Shown in pieces: positions 24,439 to 32,843 of a stretch of 43,107 nt of DNA (its first letter is position 1; each line of letters opens with the position of its first letter). Position numbers and translations under genes: made by a program. The notes beneath the pieces were generated by a model that ran no database searches, had not been told where the DNA came from, and saw only the letters and a list, made by a program, of their open reading frames with translations. The stretch covers positions 1 to 43,107 of the forward strand of contig DATLGL010000026.1 in assembly GCA_035540495.1 (NCBI GenBank). The letters are read 5' to 3'. The DNA is from DASVEG01 sp035540495 (GTDB lineage Bacteria > Actinomycetota > Acidimicrobiia > Acidimicrobiales > CADCTF01).

Positions 24439-25622
24439 CAGCCCGCCTCCAGCACCGGGTACGCCGGCCCGGCCGGCAGCTCGAGGCGGAAGGTCGAACC
24501 GACACCCTCCTGCGACTCCACGTGCACCTCTCCTCCGTGGTTGTGCGCGACGTGCCGGACGATCGAGAGCCCGAGCCCGGTGCCGCCGGTCGCCCGCGCC
24601 CTCGCGCGGTCGACCCGATAGAAGCGTTCGAAGATGCGGTCGAGATCGCGGGCGGGGATCCCGACCCCGGTGTCGACGACCGAGATCACCACTCGCTCAC
24701 CGGATCGCTCGGCCGTGACCCGTACCGTCCCGCCCGCATCGGTGTAGGTGATGGCGTTCTCGACGAGGCTGTGCACAGCCGAGACCAGCTGGCGGCGGTC
24801 GCCGACGGTCGTCAGGCGGCCGGCGTCGTCGCACACCTCGAGAACGACGCCCCGCTGATCCGCGGCCTCCCGCAGCCGCTCCGTCGCCTCGCCCAGCACC
24901 AGGTGGACCGGCACCGGCTCCCGCCGGGGCGCTTCCTCGCTCTCGATGCGGCTCAGGTCGAGGAGGTCTTCGATGATCCGGCCGACGCGGAGCGCCTCTC
25001 CCTGCATCCGCTGCGCGAGCCGCTGGACGACCTCTGGATCGCCTTCGTCGACGAGCGTCTCCGCGAGCAGGCCAAGAGCGCCGATGGGGGTCTTCAGCTC
25101 ATGGCTGATGTTGGCGATGAAGTCGCGCCGCACCGCCTCCAGACGGCGGCGCTCGGTGATGTCGTCGATGACGACGGCGACGCCGATGAGGCGGCCGCTG
25201 TCGAGCGGACGGGCGGAGACCTTGAGCGTGCGCCGCGGCGGACCGAACAGGTCGAGCGTCTCCTCTGACTCGCTGCCGGCCATGGCCGTCATGACGAGCC
25301 GATCGACCGTGCTCGCCACGAGCGCGCCGCCGACCGGATCACGAAGGACCGACGCGGCGACCTCGTTCTGCAGCAGGACGTTGCCCTGCTCGTCGAGGAT
25401 CACGACGCCGTGGTCGAGCAGAGCGAACGCGTCGGCGAGTCGTTCGGAAGCCAGCGCGGCCGACTCGACCTGGGCCTCGCTCTCCGTCCGCGACCGTGCG
25501 AGCTCGTCCGCAGCGTTTGCTGCTGCGCGCATCGAGCGGAGGGCCGCCACGATCCCGCCGACGGCGAACAGAGCAGCGACGACCGCAAAGGCGATCGCGG
25601 CGGGCAGGTCCACGACGTCCAT
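24438..25622 (-). CDS. senX3: Phosphate-sensing histidine kinase, SenX3/PhoR-like
   Basis: This 394-residue kinase is the partner of the adjacent regulator. One membrane helix (about 4-27) is followed by a PAS domain (about 65-165, LADAFALLDHGVVILDEQGN), then HisKA with the phospho-accepting histidine in FIANISHELKTPIGALG. The ATPase domain has VENAITYTDAGG, DTGVGIPARDLDRIFERFYR and GGTGLGLSIVRHVAHNHGG. There is almost no extracytoplasmic sensor, as in SenX3/PhoR, where the signal comes through the Pst transporter and PhoU. No phoU is in this window. Candidate PHO-box repeats 44 bp upstream suggest autoregulation. Confidence 0.92.
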   Translation of the reverse strand: MDVVDLPAAIAFAVVAALFAVGGIVAALRSMRAAANAADELARSRTESEAQVESAALASERLADAFALLDHGVVILDEQGNVLLQNEVAASVLRDPVGGALVASTVDRLVMTAMAGSESEETLDLFGPPRRTLKVSARPLDSGRLIGVAVVIDDITERRRLEAVRRDFIANISHELKTPIGALGLLAETLVDEGDPEVVQRLAQRMQGEALRVGRIIEDLLDLSRIESEEAPRREPVPVHLVLGEATERLREAADQRGVVLEVCDDAGRLTTVGDRRQLVSAVHSLVENAITYTDAGGTVRVTAERSGERVVISVVDTGVGIPARDLDRIFERFYRVDRARARATGGTGLGLSIVRHVAHNHGGEVHVESQEGVGSTFRLELPAGPAYPVLEAG

Positions 25623-25665
25623 CGTACGAGGGTGGTTCTGCTATGGCCCGGGAGCGTGAGCCACC

Positions 25666-25687
25666 GTTCGTGCATCGTTCACCGGGG
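25666..25687 (+). promoter_or_regulatory. Candidate PHO box upstream of senX3-regX3
   Basis: Two adjacent 11-bp units, GTTCGTGCATC (25666) and GTTCACCGGGG (25677), match the actinobacterial PhoP/RegX3 direct repeat. Another GTTCACC at 25710 is in the same 11-bp register but lies at the 3' end of surE. The repeats point along the plus strand while the kinase is on the minus strand. Confidence 0.5.
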
Positions 25688-25711
25688 TGTCGGCGGCAGA
25701 ACCCCGAGCGT

Positions 25712-26482
25712 TCACCGAGCGCGGAACAGAACCGCCTCGAGGGCCTGTGGTGCGTCGCCCGCGTCGACCACGCGAGGCCCCACCAGCGCGTTCACACTCA
25801 CGTAGCCGTTCGTGACGAGCATCGTGTCGGTGTCTTCGGCGAGCTCCTCGTCGGTGTCACGCAGAACGAGGTGGAGGCGGTCGTGGTCGCGGCCCTCGAG
25901 GACCGTGCGGACGACGCCGAAGGGCGCAAGACGTCCGACGCGGACGCCTTTGATCTCGTCGAGGTCGAGTGCCGGGACGTTGATGTTCAGCACCGTGCCG
26001 TTCGGCGATCCCTCGATCCAGTCGACCGCCGCAGCGCCGATCTCGGCCGCGGTGTCGAATCGCCACGGGTCGCTCGCCTTCACGCTGACGGCGACGCCCT
26101 TCAACCCGAAGTTCGCCGCGGCGAGCGCCGCGCCGACCGTGCCGGAGAACAGGACGCTCCGCCCGGTGTTGCTGCCGTGGTTGATCCCGCTCGCGATCGT
26201 GTCCGGCCGCGGCCCGAACGCCTCGAGGTGCGCGGCCATCACGCACATGCCCGGCGGGCCGTCGACGCCGAACACCGGCACGGCCTCGCCGAGCTCCGGC
26301 AGCACCACCGTCTCCACCCGCACACCGGACGAGTGGCCCGGCCCGAGGGCCGCCGCTGACCCGCTCATGTCGTCGAGCGGTGCGGCGACGACGACGTCGT
26401 GGCCCCGCGCTACAAGAGCGACCGCCAAGGGAAGGATGCCGTCCGCGTGGACGCCGTCGTCGTTCGTGACCAGCACGCGCAT
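25712..26482 (-). CDS. surE: 5'/3'-nucleotidase SurE
   Basis: This 256-residue metal-dependent phosphatase removes phosphate from nucleoside monophosphates. The SurE signature MRVLVTNDDGVHADGI gives metal ligands D8 and D9, and the conserved SGINHGSNTGRSVLFSGTVGAA block carries the serine/asparagine ligands. Length fits the family (about 250). It ends 90 bp before the senX3 start on the same strand, and a plausible leaderless promoter precedes its ATG. Its place between the phosphate regulators and pstS fits a phosphate-recycling role, but SurE is also found outside Pho regulons. Confidence 0.93.
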   Translation of the reverse strand: MRVLVTNDDGVHADGILPLAVALVARGHDVVVAAPLDDMSGSAAALGPGHSSGVRVETVVLPELGEAVPVFGVDGPPGMCVMAAHLEAFGPRPDTIASGINHGSNTGRSVLFSGTVGAALAAANFGLKGVAVSVKASDPWRFDTAAEIGAAAVDWIEGSPNGTVLNINVPALDLDEIKGVRVGRLAPFGVVRTVLEGRDHDRLHLVLRDTDEELAEDTDTMLVTNGYVSVNALVGPRVVDAGDAPQALEAVLFRAR

Positions 26483-26488
26483 GCGTCG

Positions 26489-26494
26489 AACCTA
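26489..26494 (-). promoter_or_regulatory. Candidate -10 element of surE (leaderless)
   Basis: On the minus strand TAGGTT fits TANNNT and ends six bases before the surE ATG. No Shine-Dalgarno sequence is seen, so a leaderless mRNA is likely. Confidence 0.45.
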
Positions 26495-26542
26495 CCGGTC
26501 ACCCGCAAGGTGGCTGCCGTGGCAAGCGTGCCCATTGTGACG

Positions 26543-26620
26543 GTTCAACAACGAGTTCCGTGCCCGTTCACCTCCCGTTCACCTTCTCGCTCGTTCGACG
26601 CAATGTGGTCTCCGTACCGT
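26543..26620 (+). promoter_or_regulatory. PHO box and promoter of the first pst operon
   Basis: GTTC-headed units start at 26543, 26555, 26566, 26577 and 26593. The best pair, GTTCACCTCCC and GTTCACCTTCT, is spaced exactly 11 bp, as known for PhoP/RegX3 binding. A TANNNT -10 candidate, TACCGT, is at 26615-26620, placing the repeats over the -35 region. The pstS start at 26674 follows with GGAGGAGA at 26663-26670. Confidence 0.75.
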
Positions 26621-26673
26621 CACCCACGACACGACAGGTAGAACCAACCATCCCCCTGACTTGGAGGAGATCT

Positions 26674-27645
<972 letters not shown>

Positions 27646-27668
27646 GTCCTCGCGGTTCGTATGATGAT

Positions 27669-27700
27669 CGCGACCCCCGGACCGCCGTCCGGGGGTCGCG
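27669..27700 (+). terminator. Strong hairpin between pstS and pstC (attenuator or stabiliser)
   Basis: CGCGACCCCCGGAC (27669-27682) pairs perfectly over 14 bp with GTCCGGGGGTCGCG (27687-27700) around a CGCC tetraloop. It begins 24 bp after the pstS stop and ends 16 bp before the pstC start. It lacks a T-tract, so partial termination or protection of the pstS mRNA from 3' decay are both possible. Confidence 0.8.
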
Positions 27701-27716
27701 CATTGTCCTCCCTGCG

Positions 27717-28643
27717 ATGAGCGCATCTCCCCTCTCCCTCGACCTCAGCCGCAAGCCCCGCGCGGGTGAGCGCGTCGTGATCGGCCTGCTCGCCCTGTGC
27801 GCGGTCGTTTCGATCGCCACCACCGTCGGGATCATCGCGGTGCTGATCTTCGAAGCGATCGAGTTCTTCCGCGAGGTCAGCTTCTTCAAGTTCTTCACCG
27901 GCACGAAGTGGCAGCCGCTCGGCGACGACGCGGGCGACTACGGCGTGCTCCCCCTGCTCGGCGGCACCGCGATGATCGGCTTCGGAGCGCTGTGCGTGGG
28001 CCTGCCGCTCGGCCTCGCAACCGCGATCTACCTCGCCGAGTACGCGAGCCCTCGCGTCCGGGCGATCCTCAAGCCGACGCTGGAGCTGCTCGCCGGCGTG
28101 CCGACGGTCGTCATCGGCTTCTTCGCGCTCAACTTCATCACTCCGTCGCTGCTGCGCCCCGTCTTCGGCGAAGATCGGGTGTTCATCTTCAACGCAGCCT
28201 CGGGCGCGGTGGCCGTGGGCCTCATGATCCTCCCCCTCATCGCCTCGATCAGCGAAGACGCGCTGCGCGCCGTACCGCAGTCGCTGCGCGAGGCGTCGTA
28301 CGGCTTGGGCGCGACGAAGCGCGTGACCGCCCTCCGTGTCGTCGTTCCCGCCGCGCTGTCGGGCATCGCCGCGTCGGTGATCCTCGGGCTGTCGCGAGCC
28401 GTCGGCGAGACGATGGCAGTCACCATCGCGGCCGGGAACACGCCCCGCCTCACCGTCAACTTCTTCGACTCGATCCAGACGCTCACCGCGGCCATCGCCC
28501 AGACGGTGAGCGGCGAGGCCTCGGCCGGTTCGGCCCGCTACCTCGCGCTGTTCGCGTTGGGCGCCACGTTGTTCGTGCTGACGCTGGGCATGAACATGAT
28601 CAGCAACATCATCATCCGTCGCTTCCGGCAGGAATACCAGTGA
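27717..28643 (+). CDS. pstC: Phosphate ABC transporter permease PstC (first system)
   Basis: This 308-residue integral membrane protein forms half of the phosphate channel. Six helices are visible, with the first at about 22-45. The PstC family segments YLAEYASPRVRAILKPTLEL and the ABC permease EAA loop EDALRAVPQSLREASYGLGATKRVT are intact. ATG at 27717 follows the intergenic hairpin. The stop overlaps the pstA GTG start (GTGA), so the permease pair is translationally coupled. Confidence 0.94.
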   Translation: MSASPLSLDLSRKPRAGERVVIGLLALCAVVSIATTVGIIAVLIFEAIEFFREVSFFKFFTGTKWQPLGDDAGDYGVLPLLGGTAMIGFGALCVGLPLGLATAIYLAEYASPRVRAILKPTLELLAGVPTVVIGFFALNFITPSLLRPVFGEDRVFIFNAASGAVAVGLMILPLIASISEDALRAVPQSLREASYGLGATKRVTALRVVVPAALSGIAASVILGLSRAVGETMAVTIAAGNTPRLTVNFFDSIQTLTAAIAQTVSGEASAGSARYLALFALGATLFVLTLGMNMISNIIIRRFRQEYQ

Positions 28644-29569
28644 CCGCGCCGGCGACTGCGGCGTCCGCCGGCGGGTCGGCCCGGACCGCTCGCGGAGTCA
28701 CCAGAGGCGCGACCCGCAGCAGGGCGAGCGTCGTCTTCGACATCGTCTTCTCGGTGGCGCTGTTCGTCGGAACGATCATCGGCATCGTCGCGCTGGCCCT
28801 CCTGCTGTGGACGATCTACGACCGTGGGTGGGATCGCCTCGCCGACGATCCGATTGCGTTCCTGCAGAACTTCGTGTCGCGCCGCGCCAACCGGGCCGGC
28901 ATCAAGGCCGCGCTGTGGGGCTCGATCTGGCTCATGGGCCTCGTCGCGCTCTTCTGCGTGCCGATCGGCGTCGGCGCGGCGTTGTACCTCGAGGAGTTCG
29001 CCCCGAAGAACCGGCTCACGACGTTCGTCGAGGCGAACATCGCCAACCTCGCCGGCGTGCCGTCGGTCGTCTACGGGCTGCTCGGCCTCGGCGTGTTCGT
29101 GCGGTTCATGCGCCTCGGGCCGACGTTGCTCGCGGGCGCGCTCACGCTCGCGCTCATGAGCCTCCCCGTGATCATCATCGCGGGGCGTGAGGCGATCCGT
29201 GCGGTTCCCCAGTCGATCCGGCTGGGGGCCTACGGGCTCGGCGCCACGAAGTGGCAGGCGGCACGGTCGCTCGTGTTGCCAGCGGCGCTTCCGGGAATCC
29301 TCACCGGGACGATCCTCGCTCTGTCTCGTGCGATCGGCGAGACCGCTCCGCTGCTGGTCGTTGGCGCCTCCGTCGCCATCTTCCAGACCCCGCAGGGGCT
29401 CGGCGACCGGTTCTCCGCCCTTCCGATCCTCATCTTCGACTGGACCCAGCGGCCGCAACAGGCCTTCGCTGTCGCTGCCGCAGCTGCCATCATCGTGTTG
29501 CTCGCGGTCCTCCTGGCGATGAACGCCGTCGCCATCTTCCTTCGCAACCGCTACTCGACCCGGTGGTGA
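28640..29569 (+). CDS. pstA: Phosphate ABC transporter permease PstA (first system)
   Basis: This 309-residue protein is the second permease subunit. After a polar, Ala/Arg-rich N-terminus of about 30 residues come six membrane helices. The EAA loop reads GREAIRAVPQSIRLGAYGLGATKWQ, and ALSRAIGETAPLLVVG is a PstA hallmark. The GTG at 28640 overlaps the pstC stop. pstB starts 4 bp after the stop. Confidence 0.94.
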   Translation: MTAPATAASAGGSARTARGVTRGATRSRASVVFDIVFSVALFVGTIIGIVALALLLWTIYDRGWDRLADDPIAFLQNFVSRRANRAGIKAALWGSIWLMGLVALFCVPIGVGAALYLEEFAPKNRLTTFVEANIANLAGVPSVVYGLLGLGVFVRFMRLGPTLLAGALTLALMSLPVIIIAGREAIRAVPQSIRLGAYGLGATKWQAARSLVLPAALPGILTGTILALSRAIGETAPLLVVGASVAIFQTPQGLGDRFSALPILIFDWTQRPQQAFAVAAAAAIIVLLAVLLAMNAVAIFLRNRYSTRW

Positions 29570-29573
29570 TGAC

Positions 29574-30434
29574 ATGTCCGACGTTGGAACCGTGAGCGAC
29601 GAACACGTCGCGGGGCGTCCCGAGGTGCAGCCGCACGGACCTGCGCCCGACGCCGGCGAGGTGGTCTTCGACCTCAAGAACCTCCACTTCTTCTACGGAC
29701 CCTTCCGTGCGGTGCGAGACGTGAACATGACCGTCCGCAAGCACGAGATCACCGCCCTCATCGGCCCGTCCGGGTGCGGCAAGTCGACGATCCTCCGCTG
29801 CCTCAACCGGATGAACGACCTCATCCCGGCCACTCGGGTCGAGGGCCAGATCCTCTACCACGGCGTCGATCTCTACGGCCCCGACGTCGACCCGATCGAG
29901 GTGCGACGCCGGATCGGCATGGTGTTCCAGAAGCCGAACCCGTTCCCGAAGTCGATCTACGACAACGTCGCGTACGGCCCCAAGGTGCACGGCATCAAGG
30001 TCAAGAACATGGACGAGCTCGTCGAGCACTCGCTCCGCAAGGCAGCGCTGTGGGACGAGGTCAAGGACAAGCTGAAGCAGAGCGGGCTGTCGCTGTCGGG
30101 CGGTCAGCAGCAGCGGCTTTGCATCGCGCGGGCGATCGCGGTGTCGCCCGAGGTGATCCTGATGGACGAGCCCTGCTCGGCCCTCGACCCCATCTCGACG
30201 ATCCGGATCGAGGAGCTCATGATCGAGCTCAAGCAGGACTACACGATCGTGATCGTCACCCACAACATGCAGCAGGCCGCTCGCGTCTCCGACCGCACCG
30301 CCTTCTTCACGGCGGAAGCGACCGACAGCGGCGATCGCACCGGGCTCCTCGTCGAGTTCGACATGACGACGAGGATCTTCTCGGCGCCGAGCGACCAGCG
30401 CACCGACGACTACATCACCGGCCGCTTCGGCTGA
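29574..30434 (+). CDS. pstB: Phosphate ABC transporter ATPase PstB (first system)
   Basis: This 286-residue ATPase powers phosphate import. It has Walker A GPSGCGKST, the family-specific QKPNPFPKSIYDNVAYGPK stretch, ABC signature LSGGQQQRLCIARA and Walker B VILMDEPCSALD, ending with the typical DYITGRFG. About 30 extra polar residues precede the usual PstB start, so a later start is possible, but no better ribosome binding site was seen. It completes pstSCAB without phoU. Confidence 0.95.
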   Translation: MSDVGTVSDEHVAGRPEVQPHGPAPDAGEVVFDLKNLHFFYGPFRAVRDVNMTVRKHEITALIGPSGCGKSTILRCLNRMNDLIPATRVEGQILYHGVDLYGPDVDPIEVRRRIGMVFQKPNPFPKSIYDNVAYGPKVHGIKVKNMDELVEHSLRKAALWDEVKDKLKQSGLSLSGGQQQRLCIARAIAVSPEVILMDEPCSALDPISTIRIEELMIELKQDYTIVIVTHNMQQAARVSDRTAFFTAEATDSGDRTGLLVEFDMTTRIFSAPSDQRTDDYITGRFG

Positions 30435-30508
30435 CGGCGCCGACGGCTCTTCACCCCGCGGCGGTCTGCGCGCCACCGCGCTGAAGCCGACTCGTCACCT
30501 GCGATCCG

Positions 30509-30514
30509 TACCGT
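30509..30514 (+). promoter_or_regulatory. Candidate -10 element of the tyrosine phosphatase gene (leaderless)
   Basis: TACCGT fits TANNNT and ends seven bases before the ATG at 30522, with no Shine-Dalgarno in between. Confidence 0.45.
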
Positions 30515-30521
30515 CGCAACC

Positions 30522-31274
30522 ATGCCGATCACTGCGCCCCCGGCCCGCCGCATCGAGCTCGGTCATGCGTTCAACCTCCGCGACATCGGCGGTTACGTGA
30601 CCCCCGCGGGCGTGACCCGCTGGCGCAACGTGTACCGCGCCGACGGGGTGCACCGCCTCACACCGGACGATGCCATCCGGCTCCGTGAGGAGCTCGGCGT
30701 GCGCATCGTCCTCGACCTCCGCACGCTCGACGAGCGGGACGCCGGTGGGACCTTCGAGTGTGAAGGCGTCACGACGATCCACCTGCCGGTGCTGCGCAGC
30801 ACGTGGGACGGACTCCAGCTCGACCAGGCCACCTCGCCTGCCGAGTTCCTGACCCAGCGCTACCTCGCAATGCTTGAGGAAGGCACCGAGGCCATCGCCG
30901 TCGCGATGCAGCTGATCGCCCGCACGCCGATGCGGCCAATCCTGTTCCACTGCTCCGCCGGCAAGGACCGCACCGGCGTGGTTGCCGCGCTCCTCCTCGA
31001 CGTCCTGGGGGTGAGCGATGACGACATCGCCGCCGACTACACGATGAGTGCCGAGGCGATGGACCGACTCGTCGCCTGGGTGCGGGAGAACCGTCCCGAG
31101 GCGGTCGACGCGATGACCGCTCAGCCTGCGGCGTTCCTCGCGGCGCCCGCTGATGCGATGCACGGGTTCCTGCACGAGTTGCGTGCTCGCTACGGGTCTG
31201 CGGCGGTGTACCTGCGAGGTGCGGGTGTGGATCGCTCGGTGCTCGACGCACTGCAGCGCGACCTCGTCGAGTGA
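30522..31274 (+). CDS. Tyrosine phosphatase, MptpB/Tyr_phosphatase_3-like
   Basis: This 250-residue protein carries the cysteine phosphatase loop HCSAGKDRTG, with nucleophile C144 and arginine R150. The N-terminal NLRDIGGY motif is typical of the family containing mycobacterial PtpB, which acts on phosphoproteins and phosphoinositides. No secretion signal is visible, so it is likely cytoplasmic unless exported without a signal. It stands between pstB and a decayed phosphatase gene. Its own leaderless promoter suggests independent transcription. The actual substrate is unknown. Confidence 0.9.
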   Translation: MPITAPPARRIELGHAFNLRDIGGYVTPAGVTRWRNVYRADGVHRLTPDDAIRLREELGVRIVLDLRTLDERDAGGTFECEGVTTIHLPVLRSTWDGLQLDQATSPAEFLTQRYLAMLEEGTEAIAVAMQLIARTPMRPILFHCSAGKDRTGVVAALLLDVLGVSDDDIAADYTMSAEAMDRLVAWVRENRPEAVDAMTAQPAAFLAAPADAMHGFLHELRARYGSAAVYLRGAGVDRSVLDALQRDLVE

Positions 31275-31292
31275 CCGATGCACCGTCGACCG

Positions 31293-31620
31293 GGGGTGGA
31301 CAACGTCGTCGTGTCGAGCGCAGGCGAGCTCTACGTCGCCTAAGACGGCGGGAACATGGAGATCAACGTGATCACCGCCGACCGCGTGGTCGCCCCGCGA
31401 GTGCGATACGAGCTCGCCGACCGGCACTGCGCCTTCGCCCGCTCCGGCACCGCCCACGACTGCCCTGGGAGAGATCGGCCGTGCGGGCGCACCCATGCTC
31501 GCCGAGACGGGCGGCTCCATGAATGCACTGGCACCGGCTGCCCTCCCTGTCGCCGGGCGTCTTCGGCTGGTAGGCGCGGCGCTGAGCGGAGAACGAGCCC
31601 GAGAACGAAGGAGAACGCGA
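31293..31620 (+). pseudogene. Decayed 3' remnant of a PhoX-like phosphatase with LAETG sorting signal
   Basis: Translation from 31293 gives GVDNVVVSSAGELYVA, then a TAA stop at 31341 where glutamate is expected, then DGGNMEINVITADRVVAP, the C-terminal part of PhoX/DUF839 beta-propeller phosphatases. Near 31411 the useful frame shifts by +1 and continues with a Pro/Ala/Thr linker (APSPAPAPPTT), the signal LAETG (31498-31512), a hydrophobic stretch and an Arg-rich tail (ERARERRRTRARRR). The N-terminal two thirds are absent: the remnant abuts the phosphatase stop at 31274. One nonsense change, at least one frameshift and the truncation mark it as dead. This also accounts for the otherwise gene-free 360 bp here. 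Confidence 0.65.
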
Positions 31621-31634
31621 GCGCGACGGCGAGA

Positions 31635-32343
31635 TCAGCTGAAGCGGACGATCGGCCAGTTCGCCGCGTCCGCTGCGGCCCACAGACGGCGATCGGGGTT
31701 CACCGCCACCGGCCGAGCCACCGCCTCGAGCAGGGCAAGGTCGGACCCGGAGTCGGCGTAGGCGACAGCGGTGCGCACGGCGTCGTCTCCGAGGGGTGTC
31801 CCTGAGACGGTGAACCTTGCCCTCGCCGTAGCAGAAGGTCGATGCGAGGCGGCCGGTCAACCTGCCGTCCACGACCTCGACCTCGGTGCCGATCGCCATG
31901 TCGAAGCACAGCACCCGCGCCACCTCGGCCACGAGGTCGTGGGGCGCAGCCGAGAGCAGCACGGTCATGTCACCTCCTCGGCGATGCCCGTCGAGCAACA
32001 GGCGAGCGACGCCGTACGACTTTGCGGCGATCTGGGGCGCCACCCGCCTCGCTGCTTCGACCAGGGGTTCGAGTGACCGTCCGGCCGCGAGCGCGAGCAA
32101 CGAACGGCAGAGCCGTTCGAGCGTGGCGTCAGTGGCGACGCCCCGTCGGAACGAGAGCTCGGTGAGGCTGAAGCGGGCGAGGTCGCGCCGGGCGATGATC
32201 CCGGAGGCGAGCAACTCGCGGCCGAAGATGGCCAAGCTGCTGCCGGGGATCATCGTCCGGTCGAGATCGAACACCGCCAGACCCGTGGCCGCCGGTGGGC
32301 GTTGCACGTGAGGGTCGAGCGTGGGCCCGAGCACGGCGGCCAT
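31635..32343 (-). pseudogene. Frameshifted HAD-superfamily phosphatase (SerB/HAD-IB-like)
   Basis: The first part reads as a HAD hydrolase: motif I FDLDRTMIPGSS, a helical cap (ASGIIARRDLARFSL) and motif II region TVLLSAAPHDLVAEVA, up to CYGEGKVHRL. There the frame turns into arginine-rich nonsense. One frame over, from about 31797-31804, the expected ending appears: GTPLGDDAVRTAVAYADSGS with the motif IV aspartates, then LALLEAVARPVAVNPD, stopping at 31635. A one-base insertion or two-base deletion explains this. It is either a recent pseudogene or an assembly error. The start may be ATG at 32343 or GTG at 32376. The function was probably phosphoserine-like or lipid-phosphate hydrolysis. Confidence 0.75.
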
Positions 32344-32432
32344 GCGCTCATGGTGCGCGACACAGGTGTCGCGCACTGAGTCGTGCCGCGACGTCCAGGC
32401 GAACAGATGGAGAACGTGTGGGGCGAAGCTCG

Positions 32433-32843
32433 CTAAGGCTCCCGATACGACGACACCTCGACACTGAGGTCGCCGTCGTCGGGATCGTCCTCGAAGATGA
32501 AGGTCACCGTCGTGTCTTCGTCAGGAGCGAGGAACGCGATCGTCTGGTCGATCTCGACAGTGTCGGTGTCGAGCTCGAGCTCGGCGTCGACCCGCACCTC
32601 GGCGCCGGCCTCGTCGCCAATGTTCCGCACCTCGACCTCGACGTGGTGCAGCTGACCGATCTTCTCGACCGACTTCACCGTCGTCTCGAACATCGGCGGA
32701 TCGCCCGCACGACCCGCCGACCAGTCGACGACGAGCACCGCAGCGACAGCGGCGATGACCGCGGCCGCGATGAAGCCAATCGTCCACTCGGCCGCGGTGG
32801 GCTTCGACCTCGGCTCACCCAGGCCTTCGTCGCGATCGCTCAT
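32433..32843 (-). CDS. TIGR02588-like small membrane-anchored protein
   Basis: This 136-residue protein has an N-terminal cytoplasmic segment, one membrane helix (about 21-42) and an extracytoplasmic beta-rich domain (HHVEVEVRNIGDEAGAEVRV) of the TIGR02588 kind. The family has no assigned function, but members are found beside TIGR02587 membrane proteins, as here. Its ATG overlaps the stop of that gene (ATGA). It is the last gene of the operon that starts with pstC2. Confidence 0.78.
   Translation of the reverse strand: MSDRDEGLGEPRSKPTAAEWTIGFIAAAVIAAVAAVLVVDWSAGRAGDPPMFETTVKSVEKIGQLHHVEVEVRNIGDEAGAEVRVDAELELDTDTVEIDQTIAFLAPDEDTTVTFIFEDDPDDGDLSVEVSSYREP

Noticed and set aside
31341..31343. 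The TAA in the PhoX-like remnant as a programmed recoding site
   Set aside because: The gene lacks its 5' part and also carries a frameshift, so decay explains it better.
31271..31522. An 83-codon gene after the tyrosine phosphatase
   Set aside because: The translation is arginine-rich without pattern, whereas the neighbouring frames show clear PhoX-like and sorting-signal remains.
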